Notes: generated from the sequence alone by a model not told the origin. A DNA stretch of 64,000 bases from Thalassospira sp. TSL5-1 (GCF_001907695.1 NZ_KV880638.1:372882-436881), one strand, 5' to 3'; positions 54,325 to 63,815 are shown, counted from the stretch's first letter. Made by a program: numbers and translations.

Positions 54325-55752
54325 TCAGCCAGGAGCGTTTGGGTTTTTGCCGGACGTGATGGCTTCATCCCCGTCAATCACTGTTCCGGCAACCGAAACG
54401 GCCAGGGGCGCCTCGGGTTTGCCTTTGGTATCGGCATGGCCGTGATTGCTGTGCGGGTGGTTGTGCAGGCGCAGCGGAGCGCGCCAGTCAATCGCGCCAA
54501 AGGAATGGCAGGACGGGCAAATGACCGACCATTTGCCGGTTTCCGCCCCACAGGCGCCACAACGCCAGTCCGGGTCCGGGTTGGCGTGGCTGGCTTTGAC
54601 CAGCACTTCGCGGGCCTTGGCCGGGTCCTGTTTTTCGGCAAATTCCAGATCGGCAAGCAGGCGGTAATGGCGGGCCTGGGCATTTTGCCCAATCGCCTTT
54701 TGAAGGTTGCTGCGCGCCATGCCCCATAACTGGGCCTTCAGGGCGGCCTCGGCCAGCAGAAGCTGGCTTTCGGGGTGATCGGTTTTACCGGCAATCAGCT
54801 TTTCGACCGCCTTCACCTTGGCCAGGGCGTCGCCCTCCAGGCTTTGCAAATAAAGCTGACCCAGTGCGCCATTCGGGTTGATCTGCCAGCTTTGTGTGAC
54901 GATTTCGCGGGCTTTGCCCGGCTGGCCGACCTTGACATAAAGTTCGGTCAGCAGGATGGCGGCCCCGCTGAAATCAGGATGCGCATTGAGCGCCTTGCGC
55001 AGCAGCTTGACGGCTTCGCTGTTTTCACCATCGCGAATGGCATCTTCGGCCTTGGCGGTAATCAGCAGGGCCCGGCGGCGCGACAGTTCATCTTCCTTGA
55101 AAATATCGGCCTTTTGCGCATCGACCAGCAGGGTCAAGGCGCGGTCCCATTGTTTGGCCCCCAATAGCAGGTCAAAATACGTGACCAGCACTGACGGGTT
55201 GCGCGGCCGCAGGCGGTGTGCGCGTTCGGCGTAATCAAGGGCGGCTTTGCGATCATTGGCCTTCAGCGAGAGTTGCAGCAAGCCGCGTAACCCGAAAAAC
55301 GCCGAATCCGGGGATTTCAGCATTTCTTCAAACTGGCGGCGGGCGGCGTCATTGTTGCCTTCAAGCTCTGCAGCCTGGGCGGTTAACAGGCGGGTCAGCG
55401 TGTCATCCTCCAGGTATTTATCGACCGCACGGGTATGTTTCAGGGCCTGGCGGACATCGCCCGATGCCAGTTCCAAAAGACCCATCGTCAGGGCCTGCTG
55501 GCCCTTTTTACGGCGACGGCTGCCCAGCATGCGCCCCACCCAGCCCGGGGAACGTGAAATGACAAACCAGATGCGCCACAGCACCACCAGCAGAAAAACC
55601 AGCGCCAGTACGGCCAGCAAAACCATGCCAATCGAGCCATCAAAGCGATAGCCCAGCCAAATGATGGTCATGGTGCCGGGATTGTTGGCAAACCAGACCG
55701 CCCCTGTCACCAGGGCGGCGGTGATCAGAACAAAGATAACCAGACGGATCAT
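54325..55752 (-). CDS. hemY: HemY-family inner-membrane TPR protein
   Basis: 475 residues. Two N-terminal membrane segments (IRLVIFVLITAALVTGAVWFA; GMVLLAVLALVFLLVVLW) with the HemY-N signature IIWLGYRFDGSIGMVLL precede TPR-like helical pairs (residues about 100-390). A zinc-ribbon with WRCGACG ... ICPSCHS (CxxC x about 13 CxxC) lies near the C-terminus. HemY is thought to bring heme-pathway enzymes to the membrane. It overlaps the mitofilin gene by four bases. Confidence 0.9.
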   Translation of the reverse strand: MIRLVIFVLITAALVTGAVWFANNPGTMTIIWLGYRFDGSIGMVLLAVLALVFLLVVLWRIWFVISRSPGWVGRMLGSRRRKKGQQALTMGLLELASGDVRQALKHTRAVDKYLEDDTLTRLLTAQAAELEGNNDAARRQFEEMLKSPDSAFFGLRGLLQLSLKANDRKAALDYAERAHRLRPRNPSVLVTYFDLLLGAKQWDRALTLLVDAQKADIFKEDELSRRRALLITAKAEDAIRDGENSEAVKLLRKALNAHPDFSGAAILLTELYVKVGQPGKAREIVTQSWQINPNGALGQLYLQSLEGDALAKVKAVEKLIAGKTDHPESQLLLAEAALKAQLWGMARSNLQKAIGQNAQARHYRLLADLEFAEKQDPAKAREVLVKASHANPDPDWRCGACGAETGKWSVICPSCHSFGAIDWRAPLRLHNHPHSNHGHADTKGKPEAPLAVSVAGTVIDGDEAITSGKNPNAPG

Positions 55753-57446
55753 TGGGCGACCTCCGACCCGGTGGGGGTGTTGCCGGGATTGTTGATCACT
55801 TTGTTGCCGGTTTTGTCTTCCTGTCCGGTCAGAAGGCCAATCGCGTGCGTGCTGAGCACATCAATGGCTTCATTAATGGCCTGGCGGGCACGCGCTTTTT
55901 CCAGCCACGGTTCAAGGGCGGTTTTGGTGTTCTGGCCTTCCACCCCTTCAAGCGCGGAAATGGCCTTTGCCAGATTATCCGCTGCTAGGGCCTGTTCCGC
56001 CGTCACCAGACGGCCATCAAGTGTGTCCTGCCCAACGGCATCGACCCGGCGAATGGGGAACAGTTTTTTCAAATTCGCCACGGTTGAATCCCAAACCCCG
56101 CCAGAATGATCATCGCTGGCGGCCTTGACCGCTTCCTCTGCCGCAACCGGGAAGGATTGCCGCAATTGTTCAATGCGTGGGGCGCCTTCAGAGGCAAGTG
56201 GTTTAAGCTTTTCGATCTGTTGCTGAACGACGGTATCATCCGACCCGCTGCGATTAAGCTGGTTCAGGGCAATTTCAAACGGGCCGCCGCGCTGTGCGGC
56301 ATCGCGCAGCAGGGCAACGCCAATGCCAATCGCCTGTCCGCGCCCGGCAATGCGCAGGCCTTCGGTGGCTTTCAGTTCGTCCTCAACCGTTGCCATGCGC
56401 GCACTCAGGTCGCGCATTTCCTTGGCAACACCGGAAAGTTCGGATTGCACACGCGCAACCTCGTCAATCGGTGCGGTGCGGGTTTCAAGTTCGCCCAGGC
56501 GACGGGCAACAGAATCGTTAAGGGTGCCACCACGTTCCTGATCCAGGCGTTCGCGCAGGGCATTGACGGTCCCTTCAAGACGCGACAGGCGCGATGTCAG
56601 GTCGGTTGCAACAACAACATTTTGGGCCTGCGCATCAGCGGTATTTTCGCTATCGGCGTTGTTTGTGCTTGTCGGTGCGGTCGCATCTGCAGGTGCCGTT
56701 TCATCCGTTGTGGCCTGGCCGCTGTTGATACCAGTGTTATCGGCATCGTCGGGCTTGTTGGTCGTGTCGGATGTCATACTGTCGGAACTGCTGGTGCTGT
56801 CCGCTGTCTCGCTGTTTGCCGTGTTTGACGCTGTGGTATCATCTGCTGGTGTCTGCGACATTTCGGCGGTGTTCTGTGGCCCTTCCGGGGCCAGGGCATT
56901 GACCGTGCTTTGCGGTAAAATGTTGGTCAGGGTCGGTTCGGCCTGTTTCCACCACATCGCCCGGCTTGCCCAGCCCAGCGCCAGGACGATACCAATAATA
57001 ATCACCGCCCAGACGACGACCATGATGGCGGGTTTACCCGTTTTTTTGCCTTGCGGGCTGCCTTTGCTCGGGGGGGGCGTTTTATCGCCAGGCTTTGCGC
57101 TGCTTGCCGATGAATTCCCGCCAGACGCTGATGCGGCGGATTTTGCTCCGCCTGCGCTGGTGCTGCTGCTTTTGCCGCTGGTGGCGGAAGAGCTTTCGTG
57201 TTTTGCCGACGTGGTTGCCCCTGTCGGGCTGGATGGGGTCGAAGAACCGGTTGCCGGTTTTGCGCTCTCACCCTGTGATGAAGATGTCGATTGGGCAGCA
57301 CTGGCATTGCCCTTGCTGTCAATCGAGATCGTATCCTGCCCCTTGGAAGGCGTCGCGGAAGTGTTGGTTCTTGGCGTTTCTGGTTTTTTCACGGTCGGAC
57401 CATTGCAGTTTGCGGTTGTTCCGATACGCCCACTGGCGCAGGACAT
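55749..57446 (-). CDS. Mitofilin-family inner-membrane protein (COG4223 type)
   Basis: 565 residues. The first about 138 residues are a disordered Ser/Thr/Ala/Pro-rich cytoplasmic tail. A single membrane helix (AIMVVVWAVIIIGIVLALGW, about 139-160) follows, then a second low-complexity Thr/Ser/Asp/Asn stretch (about 180-275), a coiled coil (LEGTVNALRERLDQ) and a C-terminal mitofilin-like helical domain. Alphaproteobacterial homologues of mitochondrial Mic60 lie between hemD and hemY and shape intracytoplasmic membranes. The start follows the hemD stop without a gap (TGAATG); a GTG at 57392 is an alternative. Confidence 0.88.
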   Translation of the reverse strand: MSCASGRIGTTANCNGPTVKKPETPRTNTSATPSKGQDTISIDSKGNASAAQSTSSSQGESAKPATGSSTPSSPTGATTSAKHESSSATSGKSSSTSAGGAKSAASASGGNSSASSAKPGDKTPPPSKGSPQGKKTGKPAIMVVVWAVIIIGIVLALGWASRAMWWKQAEPTLTNILPQSTVNALAPEGPQNTAEMSQTPADDTTASNTANSETADSTSSSDSMTSDTTNKPDDADNTGINSGQATTDETAPADATAPTSTNNADSENTADAQAQNVVVATDLTSRLSRLEGTVNALRERLDQERGGTLNDSVARRLGELETRTAPIDEVARVQSELSGVAKEMRDLSARMATVEDELKATEGLRIAGRGQAIGIGVALLRDAAQRGGPFEIALNQLNRSGSDDTVVQQQIEKLKPLASEGAPRIEQLRQSFPVAAEEAVKAASDDHSGGVWDSTVANLKKLFPIRRVDAVGQDTLDGRLVTAEQALAADNLAKAISALEGVEGQNTKTALEPWLEKARARQAINEAIDVLSTHAIGLLTGQEDKTGNKVINNPGNTPTGSEVAQ

Positions 57447-58178
57447 TCAGATGATAGCGTTATCTAGTTCCAAAAGCAGGCTTTCCTGTGTCGGCTCGGC
57501 CGAGACCACAATTTTGTGCCAGGCAAGGCTGGCAAGGCGGTCTTTGACGGCGGGGCTGAGACAGAAGGCAGTTACGTTTGTAAGGGCCCCTTTTGTATTA
57601 TGGCGTTCCATCAGCTTAACAAAGGTTTCCGCCGTACGGGGAGAGAAAAATAATACCGCACGGATTGTTTCGCCATGCAGACCATCAAGCACCGGTTGGG
57701 GCAAGCTGGTTGCAGCGTGGGCCTCGTAAAGCGTGTGGCGGTTTATCACGTAACCTTTTGCGGCCAGCATTGTTCCCAGATCCCCCGCGACTTTGCGCGC
57801 CGCAGGATGATAAAGCACCCCGTCATCGGGCGAGATTTGACGGGTGATCAGCCCTGCCAGGTCGTGAATGTCGCCATTGGCACTGTAAACCGTTGCAAAA
57901 CCCGCCGCGCGGGCGGTTTTGGCCGTCGCATCGCCCACAGCCAAAATCGGTAATCCCCGGTGTAAACTGTGCCGCGTAAAGGCGCGCACACCATTGGCCG
58001 ATGTAAAAATAATGGCCTGTACGCCGTCCAGATTGATCGTGGGCTGGTCGGCGGGCAGGGGCGGGAAATCGATGGACAGCATGGGGGCGTGGCAAACGTC
58101 ATAACCACGCTGTTTCAGGATGGTGTCCAGATCACCGGAATCGGTTTCCGGCCGGGTATTTAAGATCGTTTTCCCCAT
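57447..58178 (-). CDS. hemD: Uroporphyrinogen-III synthase
   Basis: 243 residues, two-domain HemD fold: ILNTRPETDSGDLDTILKQRG, FTSANGVRAFTRH, ILAVGDATAKTARAAGF, LTVYEAH-like region (HTLYEAHAATSLP) and VLFFSPRTAETFVKLM. It closes hydroxymethylbilane into uroporphyrinogen III. ATG 58178 begins MGKTILNTRPE, the conserved start; the longer frame to 58232 is unlikely. 72 bases separate it from hemC. Confidence 0.9.
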   Translation of the reverse strand: MGKTILNTRPETDSGDLDTILKQRGYDVCHAPMLSIDFPPLPADQPTINLDGVQAIIFTSANGVRAFTRHSLHRGLPILAVGDATAKTARAAGFATVYSANGDIHDLAGLITRQISPDDGVLYHPAARKVAGDLGTMLAAKGYVINRHTLYEAHAATSLPQPVLDGLHGETIRAVLFFSPRTAETFVKLMERHNTKGALTNVTAFCLSPAVKDRLASLAWHKIVVSAEPTQESLLLELDNAII

Positions 58179-58250
58179 GATTGCCTCATCCTGTTTGGGA
58201 ACCATTCCGCGACGGGCGGAATGGTTCTGCAAGATCGTGTCCTTGATATG

Positions 58251-59195
58251 TCAGGCCAGAATGAAATCAGGCCCGCCGCGTTCTTTAAGCTCGTTCCCGG
58301 CATCGGTGCCGATACGGTCCGCTCCGGCAATATCCGGGTTTTCAAGGGTGCGTTCGGCATCGAGCCATTCGCTGCCATCCGGGCGCACAATGGTGACGCG
58401 CAGGCGCATGGTGCCGTTTTTATCAATTTCAGCCAGAGCGGCGATGGGCGTTTTGCACGAGCCATCCAAGGCACGCAATGCAGCCCGTTCGGCGGTAATG
58501 CGCAAATCGGTTTCATGGCAATGCAGCGATGACAGCCAGTTGGCGACTTTTTCATCCCCCGCACGAATGGCAAGACCCAGTGCGCCCTGTCCGACGGCGG
58601 GCAGCATGTCATCTTCGGAAATGACCTGGGTGGCAATTTCCGGGTGGCCCAGGCGGTTTAACCCGGCCATTGCCAGCAGGGTGGCATCGGCCTGGCCTTC
58701 TTCCAGCTTGCGCAGGCGGGTTTGCACATTGCCGCGAAAGGTTTCGACTTTCAGGTGCGGGTATTTGTGCAGCACCATTGCCTGGCGGCGCAGCGATGCG
58801 GTACCGACGATGGCACCAGCGGGCATGTCGGCAAAGCTTTTATATTTGGTGGAAATGAAGGCATCGCGCACATCTTCGCGCGGCATGATGACGGGCATGG
58901 CAATGCCATCGGGCAGGATGGTCGGCACATCCTTGATGCAGTGAACGGCAACATCAATCTCGCCGTTCAGCTGGGCTTCGTCGATTTCCTTGGTAAACAG
59001 GCCCTTGCCGCCAATTTCCGACAGGGCACGGTCTGTCACACGGTCGGCGGTTGTGGAAATGACAACAACTTCGATGTCGCCTTCCGCCGAAATTTCGGGA
59101 TTAGCCTTTGCCAGCAGGTCACGCACTTCATAGGCCTGTGCCAGTGCGAGCGGGGAGCCACGGGTGCCGATGCGAAGTTTTACGGTATCAGTCAT
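58251..59195 (-). CDS. hemC: Porphobilinogen deaminase (hydroxymethylbilane synthase)
   Basis: 314 residues. IGTRGSPLALAQA at the N-terminus, GGKGLFTKEIDEAQLNGEIDVAVHCIKDVP (residues 62-91), the substrate-binding GTASLRRQAM and FRGNVQTRLRKL, and C247 in LDGSCKTPIAA, the attachment site of the dipyrromethane cofactor. It makes the linear tetrapyrrole that HemD closes. First gene of the hemC-hemD-mitofilin-hemY operon and divergent from tsaD. Confidence 0.95.
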   Translation of the reverse strand: MTDTVKLRIGTRGSPLALAQAYEVRDLLAKANPEISAEGDIEVVVISTTADRVTDRALSEIGGKGLFTKEIDEAQLNGEIDVAVHCIKDVPTILPDGIAMPVIMPREDVRDAFISTKYKSFADMPAGAIVGTASLRRQAMVLHKYPHLKVETFRGNVQTRLRKLEEGQADATLLAMAGLNRLGHPEIATQVISEDDMLPAVGQGALGLAIRAGDEKVANWLSSLHCHETDLRITAERAALRALDGSCKTPIAALAEIDKNGTMRLRVTIVRPDGSEWLDAERTLENPDIAGADRIGTDAGNELKERGGPDFILA

Positions 59196-59478
59196 GGTGC
59201 CGGTTATTCATCCGAATTCAGGGGTTAAACAGGGTTTGTACGCTATCGCTACGTTATCGTTGACGACTCGTTTATGACTTGCCTGCACCCTAGACCGCGA
59301 CACAGGTCCCTGCATAGGTCCAATCTGGCCCATCATGTGGAATAATGGCCGCCATGTTGCCGTGATGATCAGCAAACAGTCAGCAAAGGGTGGCAAGGCG
59401 TGTTAGTTTGGGCTACATCATCGCCATCAGGCCTGCCTTGATCGGGCGCAAACCAGTGATAGCCGGAAATCAAATTCC

Positions 59479-60537
59479 ATGAATGTTCTTGGTATTGAAA
59501 CCAGTTGTGATGAAACGGCCGCCGCCGTTGTAAATGACAAACGCGAAATTCTGTCCAATCGTGTTTTGACCCAACTGGAAGACCATCGCCCCTATGGCGG
59601 GGTTGTTCCCGAAATTGCCGCACGGGCACATCTGGAACATATCGACCGCTTGGTGGCCGAGGCAATGGATGATGCCGGGCTGGAATTTGATGACCTTGAT
59701 GCCATTGCCTGCACCGGCGGGCCGGGCCTGATTGGCGGGGTGATGGTCGGCACCATGACGGCAAAATCCATTGCCTTTGCCACGGGCAAACCCTTTTTGG
59801 CGGTGAACCATCTGGAAGGCCACGCCTTGACCGTGCGCCTGACCGATGATGTTGCCTTTCCCTATTTGCTGTTGCTGGTATCGGGCGGGCATTGCCAGGT
59901 TTTGATTGTCGAAGGGGTGGGAAAATACCGCCGCATTGGCACCACCATTGACGATGCGGTGGGCGAAGCCTTTGATAAAACCGCCAAGATGCTGGGTCTT
60001 GGTTATCCGGGTGGGCCTGCCCTGGAAAAAATGGCTAAAGATGGTGATCCACTGCGCTTTCGCCTGCCGCGTCCGTTACGCGGGCGGGAAGGATGCGATT
60101 TTTCGTTTTCCGGGTTAAAAACGGCGGTGCGGGTGCATCTGGATGGTTTCCCCGTGCCCCAGCGCACGGACGCGGTAAAGGCGGACCTTGCCGCGTCTTT
60201 TCAGCGTGCGGTGGGCGAAACCCTGATTGACCGAACCAAAAACGCGATTTACCAGTTCATGCGGGAATATCCGGAGGGCAAAACGCTGGTTCTGGCGGGC
60301 GGGGTTGCGGCCAACACATATTTGCGTACCCACTTGACCGAACTGACCGACAAGGCGGGCATGCAACTGGTGGCACCCCCCCTGCCGCTATGCACCGATA
60401 ACGCCGCCATGATCGCTTGGGCCGGGCTGGAACGGTTTCGTCTGGGCCAGGAAGACCCGCTGGATTTTAAACCCCGTCCGCGCTGGCCGTTGGACCCGGA
60501 AGCCCCGAAACGCCCCGGTGCGGGTGTGAAGGCATGA
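59479..60537 (+). CDS. tsaD: tRNA N6-adenosine threonylcarbamoyltransferase
   Basis: 352 residues, ASKHA-fold enzyme that completes t6A37 in ANN-decoding tRNAs. N-terminal [15 protein letters not shown], iron ligands in [12 protein letters not shown] and [25 protein letters not shown], the central [18 protein letters not shown] and C-terminal [13 protein letters not shown] ... [13 protein letters not shown]. It is followed 37 bases later by gpsA; this order divergent from hemC is widespread in alphaproteobacteria. Confidence 0.96.
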   Translation: MNVLGIETSCDETAAAVVNDKREILSNRVLTQLEDHRPYGGVVPEIAARAHLEHIDRLVAEAMDDAGLEFDDLDAIACTGGPGLIGGVMVGTMTAKSIAFATGKPFLAVNHLEGHALTVRLTDDVAFPYLLLLVSGGHCQVLIVEGVGKYRRIGTTIDDAVGEAFDKTAKMLGLGYPGGPALEKMAKDGDPLRFRLPRPLRGREGCDFSFSGLKTAVRVHLDGFPVPQRTDAVKADLAASFQRAVGETLIDRTKNAIYQFMREYPEGKTLVLAGGVAANTYLRTHLTELTDKAGMQLVAPPLPLCTDNAAMIAWAGLERFRLGQEDPLDFKPRPRWPLDPEAPKRPGAGVKA

Positions 60538-60574
60538 AGGCGTAATTTCTTAGCGACAGGGATATTTCAGGGCG

Positions 60575-61597
60575 ATGAAAACAACCGGCATGGCGGAAAA
60601 ACGCATCGGAATTGTGGGTGGGGGAGCCTGGGGCACGGCGCTGGCGATACAGGCCGTGCGCGCCGGGGCGCAGGCAAATATGCTGTTGCGCGATGCCGAC
60701 CTTGCTGCGCGCATCAATCAAAACCGCGAAAATGATTTGTATTTGCCCGGTATTCCTTTGCCAGTCGGGTTAAATGCCACCCTGAATGCCGACGATGTTT
60801 TGCAGGCCGATGCGGTTTTGCTGGTCACACCAGCACAGTTTCTGCGCGATTCCCTTGCCGCGATTGCCGGGAAATGGCAGCGCGATGTGCCTGCCATTAT
60901 TTGCGCCAAGGGCATTGAAAAACACAGCGGTGCCCTGATGGAAAATGTGGTGCGCGATGTGTTGGGCGATGTGCCGGTCGCGGTGCTATCGGGCCCGACA
61001 TTCGCCCAGGAAGTGGCCGCAGGCCTGCCTGCCGCGCTGACGCTCGCCTGTCGTGACCGCGAGATGGGCAAAAATCTTGTTGAAATGATCGGCACGTCTG
61101 CCTTTCGTCCCTATTACAGTTCCGATGTGACCGGGGTGGAAGTGGCAGGGGCGATTAAAAACGTGCTGGCGATTGCCAGTGGCGTGGTGGCAGGTATGAA
61201 GCTGGGCGATAATGCCCGCGCAGCCCTTGTAACCCGGGGGCTTGCCGAAATGTCGCGCCTTGCCATTGCCATGGGTGGGCGGGCGGAAACCTTGATGGGC
61301 CTCGCCGGGCTGGGCGATTTGATGTTGACCTGCACCGGGACGCTGTCGCGCAATTACACATTCGGCGTGGCGCTGGGGCAGGGGCAAAGTACGGCGGATA
61401 TTTTATCATCGCGGCGCAGTGTCACCGAAGGGGTGCATACGGCGGCATCGGTGACGGCGGTGGCGGAAAAATACGGGGTGGAAATGCCGATTTGTAAGGC
61501 AGTGAACCAGGTGGCAAACCATCATGCGCCCCTGCACGAAACGCTTGATACCCTGCTTAATCGTCCGTTTCGGGACGAGCAGGAAGCGCGACTTTAG
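60575..61597 (+). CDS. gpsA: NAD(P)H-dependent glycerol-3-phosphate dehydrogenase
   Basis: 340 residues. Rossmann motif GIVGGGAWGTALAIQAV (about 11-27), VLLVTPAQFLRDSL, LSGPTFAQEVAAGLPAALTLA, catalytic lysine in VAGAIKNVLAIASGVVAG and C-terminal AGLGDLMLTCTGTLSRN plus RSVTEGVHTAASV. It makes sn-glycerol-3-phosphate for phospholipids. AGGG precedes ATG 60575; ATG 60590 (MAEKR) is a possible alternative. Confidence 0.96.
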   Translation: MKTTGMAEKRIGIVGGGAWGTALAIQAVRAGAQANMLLRDADLAARINQNRENDLYLPGIPLPVGLNATLNADDVLQADAVLLVTPAQFLRDSLAAIAGKWQRDVPAIICAKGIEKHSGALMENVVRDVLGDVPVAVLSGPTFAQEVAAGLPAALTLACRDREMGKNLVEMIGTSAFRPYYSSDVTGVEVAGAIKNVLAIASGVVAGMKLGDNARAALVTRGLAEMSRLAIAMGGRAETLMGLAGLGDLMLTCTGTLSRNYTFGVALGQGQSTADILSSRRSVTEGVHTAASVTAVAEKYGVEMPICKAVNQVANHHAPLHETLDTLLNRPFRDEQEARL

Positions 61598-61614
61598 CCC
61601 TGTATCCGTGGATT

Positions 61615-62025
61615 TTACGGTCGACACCAGACATATAATTTCTGGCGGGGCAAATTTGACATCACTTTGAAATGACAGGCTGAAATGATCTTGTCGCTTG
61701 CCGTGTTGCCCGCATGAATAAGGGCCAGCACATAGGATGGGTCGTGTTTGTGAATTGCCTGTTTGAAGGTCATTTTCAGAAAATCGCGTCCAAATCCTTT
61801 TCCCCGGTATTTGGGGGCCATCCAATAGCCAATTTGATGTGATTTATAATAATATAGCAGCACAAAAATGCAGGAACTGCCAGGGCTGGAAATGCAAAAA
61901 CAATCAGCCTCAACTCCGGTTGACGGGAAATGCTGGGTGAAATCGTTATATGAGATATCATTCTGTTTCAGGCGGGAAATGACCTCTGTTTGCGACAGAC
62001 ATGTGATGTTTCTGACCTCAGTCAT
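61615..62025 (-). CDS. GNAT-family N-acetyltransferase paired with an unknown 190-aa protein
   Basis: 136 residues. The acetyl-CoA-binding motif is YWMAPKYRGKGFGRDFL (R/Q-x-x-G-x-G/A form), followed by LALIHAGNTASDKII, the N-x-x-S/A helix of GNAT enzymes. ATG 62025 overlaps the stop of the 190-aa gene (ATGACTGA), with GAAGAAG just upstream, so translation is coupled. AT-rich against the surrounding chromosome. Substrate unknown; it could be protein, tRNA or a small molecule. An N-terminal remnant of a second copy lies at 62632. Confidence 0.75.
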   Translation of the reverse strand: MTEVRNITCLSQTEVISRLKQNDISYNDFTQHFPSTGVEADCFCISSPGSSCIFVLLYYYKSHQIGYWMAPKYRGKGFGRDFLKMTFKQAIHKHDPSYVLALIHAGNTASDKIISACHFKVMSNLPRQKLYVWCRP

Positions 62026-62590
62026 CTTCTTCTGGCATGCGGTCGTAATAGTCATCCCATTCTTCTTTTGTTGGGTAATTGGGCATGTTTTTTATGTCGT
62101 TCTTTATCATTTCTTCAATTTCGTCGACAGATACCTGATCAATAAGGAATTGGCGCAATTTTTCTTGAGTAGCTTCTAGGGATGACTCCGTCATATCCGA
62201 GCATAGAACGATTTGTTCGATATCTTTACTATTATCAGGAAGACGTCGATAATTCACATAATAGACAAATGGATAATAAGCTGAAAATCGCTCATCTCCC
62301 TTTGCATTGGCCAATAAAGGGTAGTTGTTGAAATTTTCAGTCAGGGTAATGCGGGCCCCTCTATTGAGCGAGGGCACCCAGAAATCGATCATCACCGGAT
62401 TATGGAAGGGCTCCGGTCCGTTATCGCGCTCGCAATCCTGCAAGGGTACGCATTTTAGTGAAAGCTCTTCGCCTATTGTTTCTCTGACAAGCTGTTGCCA
62501 GAAATCGCTCAGCAACTGAAATGAAGCATCATTTTTCCGAAAGTCGGAAAACGGAAAAAGGAGATGTTTTTTATAATCGGAAATTTTCAT
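62018..62590 (-). CDS. Unknown 190-residue protein, copy A of a tandem duplication
   Basis: No family recognised. Soluble, no signal peptide; N-terminal helices (DASFQLLSDFWQQLVRETIG), a central segment VPLQDCERDNGPEPFHNP followed by strands (DFWVPSLNRGARITLTENF), and an acidic C-terminus (EWDDYYDRMPEEDD). Start ATG 62590 is set by alignment with copy B (62789), which has the same length; about 150 of 190 residues are identical by eye. AT-rich codons suggest acquisition by transfer. It is translationally coupled to the GNAT gene. Confidence 0.75.
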   Translation of the reverse strand: MKISDYKKHLLFPFSDFRKNDASFQLLSDFWQQLVRETIGEELSLKCVPLQDCERDNGPEPFHNPVMIDFWVPSLNRGARITLTENFNNYPLLANAKGDERFSAYYPFVYYVNYRRLPDNSKDIEQIVLCSDMTESSLEATQEKLRQFLIDQVSVDEIEEMIKNDIKNMPNYPTKEEWDDYYDRMPEEDD

Positions 62591-62631
62591 CGTTTTCTTA
62601 CAAATTTTGGAATAAAACCATGCTGTTGGAG

Positions 62632-62799
62632 TCAAATATATTTCCCCTTCGCCCGGGTTTTCCAATTGGATCTTTGGAATTTTTTCCGGAAAATTATGGG
62701 TCGGAATGCGGTCTGTACAAATACAAAATATCGTTTTTTCAATCGGGAAATAATCTCCGATTGCCGCAGGTATGTGATATTTCTGACCTTAGTACTCAT
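62632..62799 (-). pseudogene. Truncated second copy of the GNAT gene
   Basis: The frame starts MSTKVRNITYLRQSEIISRL, aligning with MTEVRNITCLSQTEVISRL of the intact GNAT gene. Homology is lost after about 23 residues and the frame ends at 55 residues, without any acetyl-CoA-binding motif. Like the intact copy, its start overlaps the end of the upstream 190-aa gene (11 bases). Confidence 0.8.
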
Positions 62800-63361
62800 C
62801 TTCTGACATCCGGTCCCAATAGTCATCCCACTCTTCTTTCGTTGGGTAATTAGATTTTTCTTTTATTCTTTTATTTATCATCTCCTCGATTTCGTCGACA
62901 GAGATCTGATCAACAAGGAATTCGCGCAATTTTTCTTGAGTAGCTTCGAGGGACGACTCTGCCATATCCGAGCATAGAACAATCTGGGGGATGTCTTTGC
63001 TATCGTCAGGCAGGCGCCGGAAAGTCATATAATAGATAAAAGGATTATAGGCGGTAAATCGCTCATCTCCCTTGGCATTGGCCTGTAAGGGGGAGTTATC
63101 GAAATTTTCAGTCAGGGTGATACGGGCCCCTCTATTGAGCGAGGGCACCCAGAAATCGAACATCACCGGATTATGGAAGGGCTCCGGTCCGTTATCGCGC
63201 TCGCAATCCTGCAATTGGACGCATTTTCTCGATAGTTCCCCGCCCAGTGACTCTCTGACAAGCTGTTGCCAGAAATCTATCAGCAACTGAAATGAAGCAT
63301 CATTTTCCCGGAAATCGGCAAAGGGGAATAGCGGATGATTTTGGTAATCGGAAATGTTCAT
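62789..63361 (-). CDS. Unknown 190-residue protein, copy B of a tandem duplication
   Basis: Paralogue of the gene at 62018, same length, beginning MNISDYQNHPLFPFADFREN and ending DDYWDRMSEDEY. The core NGPEPFHNPVM, FWVPSLNRGARITLTENF, NAKGDERF and QIVLCSDM segments are unchanged between copies, while the N-terminus and the region before the acidic tail have diverged. That pattern suggests a constrained core and a variable specificity part. The linked GNAT gene is only a stub. Confidence 0.75.
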   Translation of the reverse strand: MNISDYQNHPLFPFADFRENDASFQLLIDFWQQLVRESLGGELSRKCVQLQDCERDNGPEPFHNPVMFDFWVPSLNRGARITLTENFDNSPLQANAKGDERFTAYNPFIYYMTFRRLPDDSKDIPQIVLCSDMAESSLEATQEKLREFLVDQISVDEIEEMINKRIKEKSNYPTKEEWDDYWDRMSEDEY

Positions 63362-63533
63362 TGTTTGCTCTTCATATGCCGGGGCGGTTTTTGGGTATGC
63401 GAAGGGATGCGGGTATGAAACCTGTCAGGTTGGGCAAAATTATGATTTTCGGCTCGTCTGGCTTGAGCTGCGTCGGGCATTCTGTCACTTTGTCGGTATC
63501 TTGTTTTCAATCCTATTAAATGCAGGAAAATCC

Positions 63534-63812
63534 ATGCTGTTTTACATCCGTTGTGTTGATAAACCCGGCCATCTTCATGTCCGCAAAGCCAACCGTGATG
63601 CCCATCTGGCCTATATCAAGGAGGGGTATGCCGATAAAATCGTTGCCGCGGGGCCGACCCTGGATCCTGATCTTGAAGGCATGAATGGATCGGTTTTCAT
63701 TATCGAGCTGGAAGACATGGCCGCCGCCGAAGCCCTGGCGGCAAATGATCCCTATGCCAAGGCGGACCTGTTTGAATCGGTGGTAATCCGACCGTTTAAA
63801 AAGGTTTTCTGA
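63534..63812 (+). CDS. YciI-family protein
   Basis: 92 residues, a YCII ferredoxin-like fold: MLFYIRCVDKPGHLHVRKANRDAHLAYI with the conserved R-x-x-H-x-x-Y-I segment, AAGPTLDPDLEGMNGSVFIIELEDMAAAEALAANDPYAKADLFESVVIRPF. The conserved His and Asp could be catalytic; the true function is unknown. ATG 63534 has AGGAAA upstream. In many alphaproteobacteria it follows gpsA directly and precedes an EVE gene, as here apart from the inserted pair. Confidence 0.9.
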   Translation: MLFYIRCVDKPGHLHVRKANRDAHLAYIKEGYADKIVAAGPTLDPDLEGMNGSVFIIELEDMAAAEALAANDPYAKADLFESVVIRPFKKVF

Positions 63813-63815
63813 TTA

